Shown piece after piece: positions 1 through 13,139 of a stretch of DNA of 64,000 nt. Origin of the DNA: Temnopleurus reevesii. Lineage: Eukaryota > Echinodermata > Echinoidea > Temnopleuroida > Temnopleuridae. The notes beneath the pieces were generated by a model. That model had not been told where the DNA came from. It made no database searches and saw only the letters and a program-made list of their open reading frames with translations. The stretch's first letter is position 1. Each line of letters opens with the position of its first letter. Where the stretch lies: NCBI GenBank assembly GCA_036244855.1, contig BQKZ01000438.1, positions 45,091 to 109,090 on the forward strand, read 5' to 3'. Position numbers and translations under genes: made by a program.

Positions 1-624
1 ATAAGAGCTGGGACCAGATTTTTACCTCTTTATATCAGATATTTCATTATATTAGATCTCTTTATAACGAGTTTCCAGTGTACATCATAAAACATGACAA
101 TTCTAAAGCAAAGTGCCATATTCATAGTAGAATAAGCATAGAGGCACAAAACACTTTGACATTGTTAGATCACTGCTGCCAAATGTTTTACTGAGTATAC
201 TTTTTGTATCCTTTTAACAATTTTTCACCCAATTATGGTCATAGAAATTGCAGTTCTTGCTGTTCTTTTGTCTGATATAGCTTGTATCAAAAAGTCCTTT
301 TCATGAATGTCCAGTTATTTGGACAGTCCATTCCCTAATATGGTCAAAGCCCATCTCCCATTATCTTCATCCATGGGATGTTGCTTAGAAGGACCAGGGT
401 TTTATTAATTAATACACAAACTTGTGTATATTGTGTATTACTTTGTTAGGTGGGTAATGTACAAGGCCTGTAAATTTTCTCCTTGGTATAAGATTGATAA
501 TTAAGTGAATGAATAAATATATCACGACAGAAATAATTAAAGTAATATTATTAAGTGGGAAATTGTGAGTGAATGACTGAATAAACATTAGTTGTGTGAA
601 TGAAATCTATACATGTATGTAGGT

Positions 625-880
625 TTATATAGAATAAGTAAATAAATGAATAGATGAATGGGTGAATGAATGAATAAATAGATGAATATATGAATATTGA
701 AATGAATGATTGAATGAATGAATGAATGAATGAATTAATTAATTAATTAATTAATTAATTAATTAATGGATGGATGGATGGATTGATAGATTGAGGGATG
801 AATGGATGAATGGATGGATCAAAGAATAAATGGGTGTATGAATGAATGAATGAATGAATGTATTAATGGATAGATAAATG
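625..880. repeat. Tetranucleotide microsatellite cluster (TGAA/TTAA/TGGA)
   Basis: Runs of tgaa, then ttaa, then tgga, then tgaa again follow one another with interruptions. This looks like an old, diversified tetranucleotide array with no coding content. Confidence 0.9.
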
Positions 881-3800
881 AATAAGCAAATTCAAGTAAA
901 TAATAAGTGAACTGGTTTTGATGTTTAAAATCCATTCTCATTTATTCACCTTTTGAATTATTGTTCTATGCTACAGTGTAATAATGTAGTGATTTACTGA
1001 TTCTATCTACATGTACACTGTAGTGTATCTCAAGAAAGCCTTTTCAAATTACATTACAAGTATTATTAATGATGAACAGTTGATATAAAACAATTAAACT
1101 GAGATGGGTAAAAAAATATATTGTAGCAAATGTACATATTTGTACAACTTTGACTAGATCAAAGGGTATATTGTACATTTATATAGATCAATTATATTAA
1201 TTAGTTTGTTTTAGGCAAAAGGCCACTTTTGACAATATGATTTGAATAATCACGTAAAAAGATTATTAAAACATTTTGTTGCATGTTTTGCTTTAATCAA
1301 CTTTCAGATATCCATTGTGGTTTTAGGTTGCCTTGAAATTTATAAGAATTTAATCACTCTTGAAAGCACATAAATTTAGAATCCATGAAATTTGACATCT
1401 TCTGTCCTTCAATAATTACTTTATGATAGCTTTCTATTATAGATACTGAAACTAATATAATCATTCTTCTTGTGTATATCGTCTTTTCCACACTTTTCAC
1501 ATTTTATCTAATAAAACTACTCACAATGCTCAGTAGGTTTTAGATATCATAAATCACCGGAAAAAGAAAGAACCAAGAATAACAAATTTAGAAGACCAGG
1601 GTATTAAATTATTGTGAAAATGAAACAAAGGAAATTGATTATACTCCACTTTTGCTGATAAATTGCCATTTTTAAAGTGGTTTCTATTAGAGCTGCAGAA
1701 AATTGATTGTGTTTTTGTGCAATAATTGTGCCATTGTGGCATTGTTTTTAGGTTCAATCAGATCTTGTTTCCCTTTTGAAAGCTTAATTTGATAACGCTC
1801 TTTGTCATTTAAGGTTTCCTGCATTTCTCTTTTACGTCCATGGTTTGAACGTAAGGAAGATCTAAGTGCTGAGAAATGTCATTTTGATTTCCATGTGAAC
1901 TATGATTAGCTTGAACTTCTTTTATTGCATTAATTCCTCCCCAAATTATGTTTTTTCCCTGTATAATTCTTCATTCCACATAATTTTACAGCACAGTAGA
2001 GTATATCCATATAGTGACTGTCCTCTATGAATTATCTAATCATTTATTTACCATTATATAAAGATGGGGCATCCCGGAAAACAATAGCCACTGATGTTGC
2101 CTCTTTGTATAGATTAAACAGAATAAATGAATAAGTAAATAAAGTAAAATGAAAAGACATTTGAAGTAATTCTGAAAAGCTACTTGTAGATATTAAATTT
2201 GATCATTTTGACTATCATCTTGCTAAAACACCATCCAAAAAAGTCTAAACAATGCAGACAGTTGAATCTTTACTGTAACATGAAAAACAATTTTTCCTGA
2301 TGTTCAAAAATAAAACGGCACATTTCATTTGTATTTCGCTAACCATTATTTAAAATAAACATTCTTACTACGATCATGGACATAGGAGTAGGTCCATGCC
2401 ACGATGCACCTGTTTACATTTTGCACTCTTACACCAAGATATCATTCCATCCAAGTCATTTTTTTCTCTCCTTTGATAATTCTTATATTGATGACAAACA
2501 ATGAAAGATACCCCTGTAATATGAAGAAGTGCCCGAACTCCTGTATAAACAAAGTTAAGTGATGATCAGAGCGGATATAGCGTGTTTATCATAGGCGCAC
2601 TTCCATGCAATCGTCTCTCACATAAACCCCAATTCACCTTTATCTCCATCACTTCATCATCGCCTGAATTTTTAAAATAAAGAAAATGTTTCCTCTCTGC
2701 GGTATGCAAACAGACGTTTCCAAAATATCCCTTTTTTGCCCCACTCTCTCTCTTTCCTTTTCACCCTCACGCACATATATCTCTCTCTTGTCTTTCACAT
2801 TTCGAATACAATTTCTGGTTGCGCGATGATAGACGTGTTCGATTTCGATCGAGTCATGATCCAAAGTTCCTGTACTTCGTCTCTGATTGATCCACGCTGT
2901 TTTTGTTCGGAATCTCTTTTTTTTTCTCAAGAATCGGTCAAGTTCTCAACGAGGGCAGCATGACACCCGTCATTTAGCTATCATCGTCCAGGGGGGAAAG
3001 TGGGAAAAACCGCTCTTCTCTTTCTTTTTCTTCATTTCTGCTCAATCACACAGGAACCAGGCCATTACAAGGTGCTAAAGATTACCCAACTTTGCCATTT
3101 ACTTGAATGCAGACACGGTAATCAACGCCTGCGTTCCCCTCGTGGGTTTCGTATGTATAATCACATGAAGCATGTCGCACCAGGATTTCTGCTCAATTGC
3201 AATCCTTTCGGCCTAAAACGCGTTTTCCTGGCACGTTACAAAAACAACAGTATCGGGTTTGGCCTTTAGGCAAGACCCCTCTCTTTTTAACACCATCGAC
3301 GCTTCATTTGGCAGGTCGAAATACTCTTAAACTTTCCTCTATTAAACTTGTAATGGTTTGGTTTCCATGGATAATGCAGCCGAGGTGCTCAAGCTTTACG
3401 ATAGGTACACAGATATAGATCAATAGATACAAGCGTTGCAGCTGAATGTACAGCTTAACAATTCGATAGTAGTATAGGATAGCAAATGAAGACACTAATC
3501 GTTCCATGTTATTAGATGTTGTTTGGGATGCATTAATCCGCTGGAGATATGTAATGCAGCGATTGAAAAAAAAATTTTCCTTTACACAATCCAGGTGTCT
3601 ACTTCGAATCAAAGAGGTCAAGAATATCGGTTTTCGTAGTATTTTTGACGTACAATGCTCTCTCGATTGATAATGTATACAATGTAAATGTGGCTGGGAT
3701 ATTGATAAGAATGGATAAGGTTAAGAAAAGTTCAAGAGTCTGAGCAATGAAGACTGAGGTAAGGCTGTATTGGAGAATCTGATCATTGCATGTTGTAAGA

Positions 3801-4879
3801 AATTACTTAGACATAGAAGTCTGATATAGAGAAATAGAAGGGTCGTATAAAGAAGCAGATGACAAAGAATCTTAATGAAGACATAACAATGCGAAGATGA
3901 GAAAGAGAAAGGGGATAACAAAGGGAGACAGACATTCGATAGAAAGATTCTGGGATATAGACCAGGAATAAGAGTGTGATAGAGAAATAAATAGAGGGGG
4001 CCATGAAGAAAGTTTATAAAAATAGTTGTTCAAAGGCTAGACTCATCGCTGATAAAGACTTCAGGCAACGCTATGTCACTAAGAAAAGATGGAACAGAAC
4101 GGAAGAAAAAGATTTATAAAAATGTATGAAATTCATTAAAAAAATTCTGGAGGTTCAATATACCTATAGTCAATGGGTCAGAGAGGTGACAGAATTAATG
4201 TGAGTTAATGTTTATAGGGAAACCAAATACAAGAAAAATAGACAGTCAAATAATCTGTTGCCAAGCATTCCTGGCATTATAAAACCATCATATTTTTCAT
4301 GTCATAAATTTACGTCTGTTCCTCACTTCTCCACAAATATCATATAAGCTGCCCTTGAAATTTCATTACAGTGACCTCTAAACAAAGAGATAAAATTATC
4401 CACAGGTTTGTTAATAATGTGAAGGACCCGGCTTTTCTGTCAGCAATTCAAGAAAAAACCAACACTTTCAATAGAAATAGTAATCCAATCGTTGCAAAAG
4501 AGGGGAAGTTGGGTAATATGTTTGCCCTTGTTGTCTATCTATCTTTGTGCATAGAAAGGACAAAGGATATTTTCAAAATGTGATTAACTTATCTTTTGGT
4601 TAAAAAAAAGAGATCCATCCCTTCTGTTTTTCATTGATTCAATGGCAGAATAATTTGTTTCCAAATGTATGACTAATGATTTACTTCTAGTGTTTATTTG
4701 ATGTTTCAAGTTATTTGTTATTAAAATTCACGATCTTCCTTTATATTGTCATACATTTATATTTCTTAGGTGTAATGAATAATTGAATAAATTCATTCTT
4801 CATTCTGCCTCGTCCTTTCTATCCTATTTCTTTTCTATTTCCCTTCTTTATCTTGATTTCATTTACCATTTTTGTTATT

Positions 4880-5410
4880 CCATTACTTTATCCTCCTCTT
4901 TGTCTATTGCTCTCTCTCTCTTCCCCCTCTTTCATTCCCTCTTCCTCCGTCTTTCTCCCTCTTTCATTTCCTCTTTCTCCCCCTCTTTCTCCCTATTTCT
5001 TCCCCTCTTTCTCCCTGTTTCTTTCTACTTCTTTCCTCCTAACTACCTCCTTTTGCCTCTTACATTCTTCTTTTTGCCTCTTCCTCTCATTTCCGTCCAT
5101 CCATCCATCCATCTTTCCATACCTCTGTACCTCTCTTTCACTCTCCATTTTCTACCCTCCCTCACTTTATCCCTCTATGCTCTCTTCCTCCCTTCTACCC
5201 TCCCCTTCCCTCCTCTTTCTCTTTTCCTTTCTCTGTTGCTTTGGAGCCCCTCCCTTCGCTGTTCTTTCCTCTGTTGCTTCCTAGCCCCTCCCTCCTTCCC
5301 TCCTCTGTTCCTCCTGCCTCTCCCAATCTTCCTTCAATTTTTCGCTCCTCCCCTCTCACTCTGTCTTGTTCAGACTGTCCATGTCCTTTGTTTTCTGCCC
5401 TCTCCCCATG
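4880..5410. repeat. Imperfect CT-rich pyrimidine tract
   Basis: The plus strand is almost entirely C and T, with irregular ctcttt and ccctct units. It yields a long open frame made mostly of Ser, Leu, Phe and Pro, which is a composition artefact and not a gene. Confidence 0.85.
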
Positions 5411-7582
5411 ATCGTCTGCCTTATTACCACCCCACCCCCATGTATGTGAAGAAATTATTTAACCTTTTGAACAGCTTCTAAATTCAAACAAAAGAGTTTT
5501 TATTGTTTGTAATGATTGAATACTCATTGGACATTAAACTAGAAATTGCTCAGGAAATATTATTTCAAACAAGAAATCCCAGTCACGCAGTTTCAGCTAA
5601 AAATGGGACGGCAACCTAGTTTAGCGATTTCCTTCTCGATAACCATGGGAACTTGCAAATAATCTTGTAATGGATCCCAATTTTTTCTTTAATTGTGCCT
5701 GTTGTCGTGAAGACACACCCAAAGGAAAAACAACAAACAGTGGAAAGGGAAAGTTTTAAATGTCTGCGATTGTAATGTCATGAGCTTTAATTGGTCTCTA
5801 ATGAATTTGGTTGATTTCATTTCAATCGTTCATTTCAGCGTTCAATTCCGATCAGACATCAGACAAGATTTGAAAACCGCAAGAGAAGGAACAATGCCAG
5901 ATAGTGATGTGAAAGATATATCATTTATCAGTCTATTATTATTTACTTAAATTTTCCTTGCAATATGAGATATTAGACTCATTCATTTGTGCATCAAACA
6001 AAAAATATGATTTGTATTATTGTAAGGAGCTTTTACATGTATGCCACTCAATGTAAACACAGGAAGTCTTTAGGGTTTGAATAAGCTAATTAAAGCACAT
6101 CTGTTCCATTACAAATGCTGTCTCATTACAAATGTGACCAATCTAATTTACCTAAATTTATGAATTGAAGGTCTTTAGAGGTTTGCTTATTTTGCAAGGT
6201 AACAGATTTGTTTTCTCTTTATCTGTCTAGTTCTCACTCAATGCTGGGAGGAAGTGCCAAGTTTGCTTGAAAAAGACCAAAAATTACTGACATCCTGGAA
6301 TCGGTGCAGCCCAAAATCATGTCTTATGTAACATCTTCCTCTCTGGGAATTGTTTCGAGCTAAATTGGGGATAAATGCGTTTCCTGGGTAAGAGACCGAG
6401 CTGCGCGATCGCACCGAAAAGGGAGAAATCACAAAAAGTACACCGCCCTGATCAGTCCTTGTGCCAATGAGTGACCAATCGTAATTGACCCTAATCCTCG
6501 ATCGGTCAGTTTTGTCCAAAGTTAGACCAGGTGGTGAGGCTAAGACAAGACTTGTTATCATCTGAGGGATTGAATTTTTCCTCCTTCGAGTAGCGGATGC
6601 GCAGAAATGAAGAAATATTCTCGGAGTGTTTCAATTGATGTTGCTTGATTGAAGGGATGATGGTGATTTTTTAAGGTGTTTTTTGAGCCGAGAAGAGTTG
6701 ATTGTCTATGCTCTGACTTGCCAGAGGGTAAAGGAGGTTGCTGCTAACTGATTTTCGGAGACTTCATCATTTCTTATTAGGAAAGGTCAAGAGAGGTCAT
6801 ACTTGTGTATTTATGAAGACTATGCTGAGTTTAATAGTGTTGATTAAGAATTCCTCGGGTTCAGTTATTGCGAGGAGTCATTTTCACTGCTGAAAATTGG
6901 TGAGTTTTACCCCGGTTACTTAAAATTCATCTTCTTCTTTTTTTTCTTTTTTTTTACAATTTCACTAATCATGACATTTACATTTTGGGGAGATTTGATT
7001 TCCAAGTAAAAAAATGTGGATTTGCCCACAAAATATTAGTAATAAGATATCAGAGCGTGAATGATAATAGTAAAAGATTTAGGTCCCAATGGATTTATTG
7101 TAGGCTCTGGGCCTTCTTAACAGTTTTCCGCTTCGTCATATTTTGTATTAGTAATTCACTAGATTTCATTGAAGCAGTGACAGCTTATCCTAAAAATGTA
7201 TTAAAATCAAAATGTGGAGTGTTAGCTTAAAGCTTTATCCTACCAAATGTCCTTGGGATGTTCAAGAGATTAATTTTGATTGTATAAAGCTTGATACATA
7301 TTCCTCTTGCTTTTGTTAAAAGATTATTCAAACAAATCATCAGCTTTAGCTTTTGTGCTATCAGAAGTTTAGTTTATTTTTCCCATCTGATAGGCATGCA
7401 GATTTTATTGGGTGGTCTGTATGCCTATTTTATCGCTCATTCTTCTTGTATATTTTCATCCAAGAATTTTATGTAATGTTTATCTGTACATTCACACAAT
7501 GTGCAATAGACCTAAATCTCGTAAAGTCTTGTCCTCTAATATCCCCGAAGTACAGTATCTTCAAATGATTTTAAAAGATTAA

Positions 7583-7728
7583 AGCCCGTGTATAGTTTTG
7601 GTAAAGATTAAAGAAATGTGAATTTTGGGGATATATACCATGACATATATAGTTTGTATACACATTTCAAGATCATAGCATAATTTTCTACGAGCGAATT
7701 CTTTTNTTACCAAAACTGTACTTGGGCT
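7583..7728. mobile_element. Short TIR element flanked by TTAA (piggyBac-like MITE)
   Basis: The left end AGCCCGTGTATAGTTTTGG is repeated in inverted form at the right end (22-bp arms, 3 mismatches as I count). TTAA sits immediately outside both arms at 7579-7582 and 7729-7732. A TTAA target duplication is the mark of piggyBac-type transposition, so this is probably a non-autonomous piggyBac-like MITE. The interior has no coding capacity. A single N at 7706 lies just inside the right arm. Confidence 0.6.
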
Positions 7729-8396
7729 TTAAGAGTTTGAATTATAGTTTATGACTGATGTATTATTTTATATCAAGACCATTGTCTAGGAGCAAATGTC
7801 AATGGATTCATAACACAGATACAGTATGCTGGGATGATCAAATTATGTGATATGCTATTAAAATAACTAGTAAATTTCATCTTTACATATTAATAAGCTG
7901 TCCAACTTGAACCCTACCCCTAACATTTTCCCCATTTATCTTTTTTGAACATCTTTTTGATATTGTAAACATAAATAGACATTTGGCTAACATTCAACAT
8001 TTTCTTTTCTATTGTCAATTAGAAACATCAATGTACATATATTGCAATTTCCTTTCAAGTTGTATTCCTATTTAGTGGGTAAAAGAACATTGCTTGGTTG
8101 CCATTCACCTACAGGCCCTCTGAAAATTGCCTGACTTGAACTTCTTTTGCTTATTTTCAGTCATATTGCAAAATGAGAGTAAAAATAATGAAAGTAATTT
8201 CATAGGATTTTCACCCCAAATGTAAAACACATTTTCCACATGAATTGAAAATTAAAAAGAAATTAATTGAAAGAAAAAAAAATCAACTTTTATTTTGTTT
8301 TGTTTTGTTTTTCATTGGTATTGGAGGGCAACTAAACAAAAAATTTTGGGGCCTTAGAGATTTCATTTAGCTTTAATAGAGGGAAAGAAAAAATTA

Positions 8397-8605
8397 AAAT
8401 GATTTGAGAGACAGGGTGAGATGGGGAGAAGAGGCAGAACAAGCAACATGAGCAAGGGGTTGAGAGAGGAGATGAAGGGGATAGAGAATTGAAGATGGAT
8501 GAAGGAAGAGGAGATACATGTAGCTAGGATAAAGGAGTAATTTATGGAGAAAAAGAGGTAGATAAAGAGAGGGAAAGAAGGAATAGAAAAGGGAGAAAAA
8601 TAAAG
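8397..8605. repeat. Purine-rich tract
   Basis: An irregular GA-rich stretch on the plus strand. The open frame on the minus strand is low-complexity Leu/Ser/Pro and is rejected as a gene. Confidence 0.7.
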
Positions 8606-10304
8606 GCACCATGCACACTACACTAATGAACAATTTTTCCACAGATCTAATAATTAGTATGAAAACATAGCAACTTTCAAATTGTTTTTGGTTGTTTTTT
8701 CTCCAACATTTGTCAATACAAAAATAAGTACAGGGCATAAGGTCTGAGACTAACTTGACGAAGCCAAAGGGGTCAATGATCTCTGGACAAACACAGTCCA
8801 GATTTTTGCATCAATCCAAGAAAATAATTGTGATTAATCTGGATATATTAATTGATGTAATGACACATTTCCTTATGTCTCATGGGACCATACCTACCCA
8901 CTCTCAGTGAACGTCATGCAAAATTTAGAAGCAGGAATACATGTATAAAAGGATTACGGGGTTACATAACTCCAAAGGAATCATCAATTTTGCAAAAAGA
9001 AGGCCGCCCTACTTTTCTTACTCATCATAATTTGTGAACAAATGTTGGAGGATGGGTGCATCACTATTAAGATGATGTGTCTTGCTTTGGTGTGTGTGAT
9101 TTAGTTCACCTCAAATAGTTCATTTGGCAAGCTACACCCTTTTTAAGACTTAGTAGTTGAAGAAGGACAAAAGTTGTAGTAAATGTTTTCATAATTATCC
9201 TGATTAGTTAGACAACTGCTTATTCATCTGAATTTAGACTCGATAAAAAAAAGTATGCTGGAGTTTAATATCTTGGGAACACATAAATTTACACAACTTA
9301 GGAGATATTGTTCAGAATTGCCCATAAAAATCACTTCAACTTGGCAACTGTGCAAACAAAACATTTTTTTTCAAGTCTATAGAGTCCCAACATTTTCAGG
9401 TGTTTTTCATCTGTTTTTAGTTTTTTGTTTCTGTTTTTGTTGAGTTATTAATATTCTTTAGTGGTTTTTTTTTTATTGTACTGATGTTTTGTCTCCAAAA
9501 TATATTTCAATATCTTGACTGGTCTCTTTCTTTATTGCTCTTTTATCTTGTGTTCCTTGGCAACAGAGGAAAGATCAAAATTCAGTTGAATTTTATAAAT
9601 ATCCCCCAGATTGTCATATACGATCTCAGGTCATTTCGGCGAGGAAATCAATTTGAAATATTAGCTCACATATCCGATCAAGATGCGCGAATCGGGTTAC
9701 CTATTTTGGAGATATTTCAGTATTTTCTCCTCGATGGGATAACGCATAAGAATGATTTCAAACCCAGACCCTTGTTAATCGTCTCCGCATTTGTCAATAT
9801 TTTATCTGATTAGATGTGAGACACAGATACCCTACATAACCCAGAAACATGTTGTTTAACCCAATAACTCTTCATTATCATTGTGATAATAGTGACAAAA
9901 ATGCATTTTCAAGTATTTTTATGTACCTTGAATTCACATTACGCCCTGAAATCCCACATTACATGTAATAATTTTAATACTCATAATGGCCTACAAAAAC
10001 ATGGGTATTTCAGAAGTTGTATTTTCATTTGCTTCCGTTCTTTTTTAATCCTTTTTTGTAATCTATAAATGCAATGGGGTTGAATGTACGTAGCTGTGTT
10101 TAAAATTAAACTATTGACACCTAAAAGTATATGAGCTCATTAGAACACAGGTATTCTGTATGAACCCTGGGCTTTCTTTTGAAAAGCCAGCTTATATTTC
10201 ATACAAATTGCAGGATTTGTGAATTTTATTTTCCTATACAATACTAAAGGAAGTCTTCATTTGGACCAGTCTGGATAGTAAGTTTTTTTTCTTTGTTGCA
10301 TGTT

Positions 10305-10440
10305 CATGTACATGCAACCAGGGTCCAGTGCTGCGCTTTGTGATCTTATTACTTGCTGAAGGAAATTTCTGTTCTGGAGGATTTGAACTTGCAACTCTCT
10401 GATTGAAGGACACAGTCAGAATCTCTATGCCATTTATTTC
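10305..10440 (-). mobile_element. tRNA-derived SINE remnant
   Basis: Read on the minus strand there is an A-box-like TGGCATAGAG. It is followed by AATCAGAGAGTTGCAAGTTC and a B-box-like GTTCAAATCC. After that come CCTTCAGCAAG and GCGCAGCACTGGACCCTGG. This order (tRNA-like head, then a CCTTCAGCAAG/CTGCACT-type body) resembles tRNA-derived SINEs that I recall from sea urchin genomes. It is degenerate and unlikely to be active. The open frame across it is not a gene. Confidence 0.6.
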
Positions 10441-10844
10441 ATTCATTCCTAGCTTTGTATCAGTGTTCATGATTTGCCTGAAAACCAGCTATTGCACTTA
10501 GAAGACTGCTTGAAGGAATATGCTTTAATCAATTTATACTTTTATTATATACATTTATGTAATCTGACTCTTGTATCTTTGTTGCAATTGCGGAATAGAT
10601 AATGATAATAATAATCCGAAAAGGGAAAAATATGAAAAACTGTAAAATTGTAGGTCATGAAAGGACAATATTGAAAGGGACGTGTCAACATGTAGATTGA
10701 ACCCAATTCACGGAACTCTTGGTAATCAATTACTTCCTTTAAATGACTAAGTCACTCGCTAGCACACTGAGAGAAAGGGGCAGAAATCTGGAGAAAGATG
10801 GATGATCGGAGATATGGTTTAGATAAGAGGAATATAGATCTGAG

Positions 10845-10975
10845 AAATATTGAAAAGAGTAGAGGAAGAGAGGGAGAAGGGGAGAGGTAGCGATGGGGAG
10901 GAGGGAGGGAGGGAGGAGGAGAGGGATGGAGGGAGGGAGGAAGGAGGAGATGAATGGAGGGAGAGTATTTATCTA
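10845..10975. repeat. GA-rich low-complexity tract
   Basis: A run of gagg and ggga units on the plus strand. The apparent Glu/Arg/Gly-rich frames through it are compositional. Confidence 0.8.
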
Positions 10976-11123
10976 TTTAGTTTCCTTCAAGACTTTTCAG
11001 TTTCTTACAAAAGTCAGCGTGAAATTTGCTTTGATGACAAAATTGTCAAATGAGGTAACCAGGTGTCGAAATGCTATAAAACCCAATATTTCAGCCTACA
11101 TAACATTCAAGCGAATTCACTTA

Positions 11124-11281
11124 GGGGTGTTGCTCAAAATCAACTGCAAACCAATTGCAACTTTGCAAATTGTAACGCGCATTTTCAATCGCGCATGGTA
11201 TGTGCATTTAACAAGATGCGCATGAAACAATGATTTTGATTCGCACGTTCTGATCAATTGCAACTTTTGAACAATATTCCC
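11124..11281 (+). mobile_element. MITE, GGGGGTGTTG family, copy 1
   Basis: The left terminus GGGGTGTTGCTCAAAATCAA has an inverted partner at the right end (TTTTGAACAATATTCCC, decayed). The interior carries a GCGC-rich core with ACGCGCATTTT and AAGATGCGCATGAAAC. It aligns along its length with 21,920-22,058 and, inverted, with 50,123-50,281. About 158 bp with no coding capacity. The right terminus is more mutated than in the other copies. Confidence 0.75.
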
Positions 11282-13078
11282 AGAGTCTCAGACATATTTG
11301 CATATTAGCAGGTTGATATTTTTACATTATGAAAGATCATTGTAAACAAGTCTACTGGCGTCATAATGAGTGAACGTTTTATTGAGTTTATTAATTATCA
11401 CAAAATTAGTGAAATTTAAAACCTTTTAAGCAAAATTATATGTTTTATCGTCTTTATCTCAGAATGTGAATTACATGCCTTTGTATTTATTCATAATGAA
11501 TAGAATGAATAGAAGTTTCAATGGATCCAAAAATATACATTCCGATAGAACATGAAATACTGACATTTCCGAAGACCAGACCAAAACTAGTCACTCTAAT
11601 TGGCTAGTTCCCATTTCTTGAAGGAACTTGACCAAAAAGTTTTTTTGGGGTGTCTCCTCGTCTTGTTCAAAATAATTAATCAGCGGAGCACGAGTCTCGG
11701 AATGAGATTAATCTGCTTTTTTCCCCTTATTTATACCTCACTGAATCTTTCACCACAAAACAGTTCAGATCCATGGTGAACTTTTTGTTTTGTTTATGTG
11801 TCTATCTGCTTGTTTTTTGTTTGTTTTTCTTTACATTTCATCCCCTCCTTAACATCCAAACATTTCAACGTGAACAAAAATCTAAAGTGTTTTTTATTTT
11901 GTTCATGCTCATTAAAAACATTCCATGCAGCCAAATGCTAGATGAGTAATAATTTTTATGAAACACTGGAATATAACAAATGCTCATATGAAAACCTATT
12001 TTCGAGAACAATTAAACCTAATGATACACAAAAAATATGCACGTTTGAAAGCAAAAAAAAAAATAATGAAATTCTAAAAATTGATATTCATGTACTTTGT
12101 GAAATATCATCCTTTTGTATTGAAATATGTGTATTTTGTATTTGCTGGATTTTTTCCCCATAGAAAAGGGCACACACACTTTTTTGCAGATTATATGAAA
12201 GACAAAGTCTAAAGAATGGCATGATAACGAAAAAGTGCAATTTCACAAACATTGAAAAACCATTTATCTATGCTGTTGTTCATATAGAGTGTAACAAAGG
12301 TTGCTTATCTCAAACAGTAATGATGATAAAATAGATATTTTGCGCAATTTAAGTGCAGAATAGGACAGTTTTGAACAATATTACCATTATCAGTTTTTGC
12401 TCAAGTACATTATAAATGCACTTTGCTCCATGTAATATTTGCTAAGGAAAATAAAACTTGCTTGGAAAAAAATATATAGCCCAATCAGCTTTTTGGACAA
12501 ATTTAGATTTCCAATTTAAACCCAGTTTTTCTCTTATCTCAAATTTTCATGGATTATTTGCGATTTCACAATGTGGTTTGTTTCCCATATAATTATCTAT
12601 GATGTAAAATAAGTGATGGAGATTAAATGGGGGTAAGGGGTCTCTAAACTAGAGAAATGCTGTTAAAAAGACTACAGAATAGACATCTGAAGATTAGTGA
12701 TAAAGCAGTTTTAGCATCAAATTGCAGTGTTTTCATGCTGCTATTGATCATTTTATTGATCTTTTGGGAACAAAGGGTGAAAGAGGGTCGTGAATAACCC
12801 ATGCTTCTCCATGCCAGCCTATAACTCAAATATTTGCAAGTATTACAATTTTTAGACGGCAATGCATATCTCATTTTAAGACAAGTACCATTATTGAGTG
12901 AAGCTCTTCATTTCATTCTTGGATTTTCTAATCAAAATTGTAAGTTATTACTGCTGAATGGTAGAGTATACTGTTTTCCCTTGTGACTTTTTCTTTTCTT
13001 TTTTGTGTTATTCCTTTATGTTTGTAGAAGATGATATCTATCTAATCGCTTTTTGTCATCTTTCTGTTTCATTTACAG

Positions 13079-13139
13079 CCTTCAGGCGAAGACGCAATCA
13101 CCAAAATCTGCTTCAAAGATGAAAACCTAACCTCAAAAG
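13079..13139 (+). other. Candidate upstream (5' untranslated) exon
   Basis: This 61-nt segment follows a strong acceptor (pyrimidine tract ending tttctgtttcatttacag) and precedes a donor-like AAAAG|GTGAGA. One frame is open throughout and would join the castor start exon at 43,469 in phase. That frame then meets TGA at 43,504, so the segment could only be leader for the main ORF. It lies about 30 kb upstream of the start exon, a plausible distance for a first intron in a regulatory gene. The splice signals could be chance and no transcript supports it here. Confidence 0.3.

Larger units (their letters stand above)
1..13078. other. Gene-free AT-rich flank or upstream intron
   Basis: I see no coding gene, tRNA or rRNA here. 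The short open frames are low-complexity or lack splice context. The stretch holds tetranucleotide repeats near 0.6-0.9 kb, a pyrimidine tract at 4.9-5.4 kb, purine tracts at 8.4-8.6 and 10.85-10.97 kb, a TTAA-flanked MITE at 7.6-7.7 kb, a SINE remnant at 10.3-10.4 kb and one copy of a three-copy MITE family at 11.1-11.3 kb. More complex, CpG-bearing sequence occurs around 2.8-3.3 kb and 6.3-6.6 kb and could be regulatory. It could be intergenic or an upstream intron of the castor gene. Confidence 0.6.

Noticed and set aside
4371..4583. 70-codon frame after a ttacag
   Set aside because: Only a weak acceptor and no recognisable protein. Likely chance.
4783..5481. 232-codon plus-strand frame
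   Set aside because: Product of a pyrimidine tract. Leu/Ser/Pro/Phe composition only.
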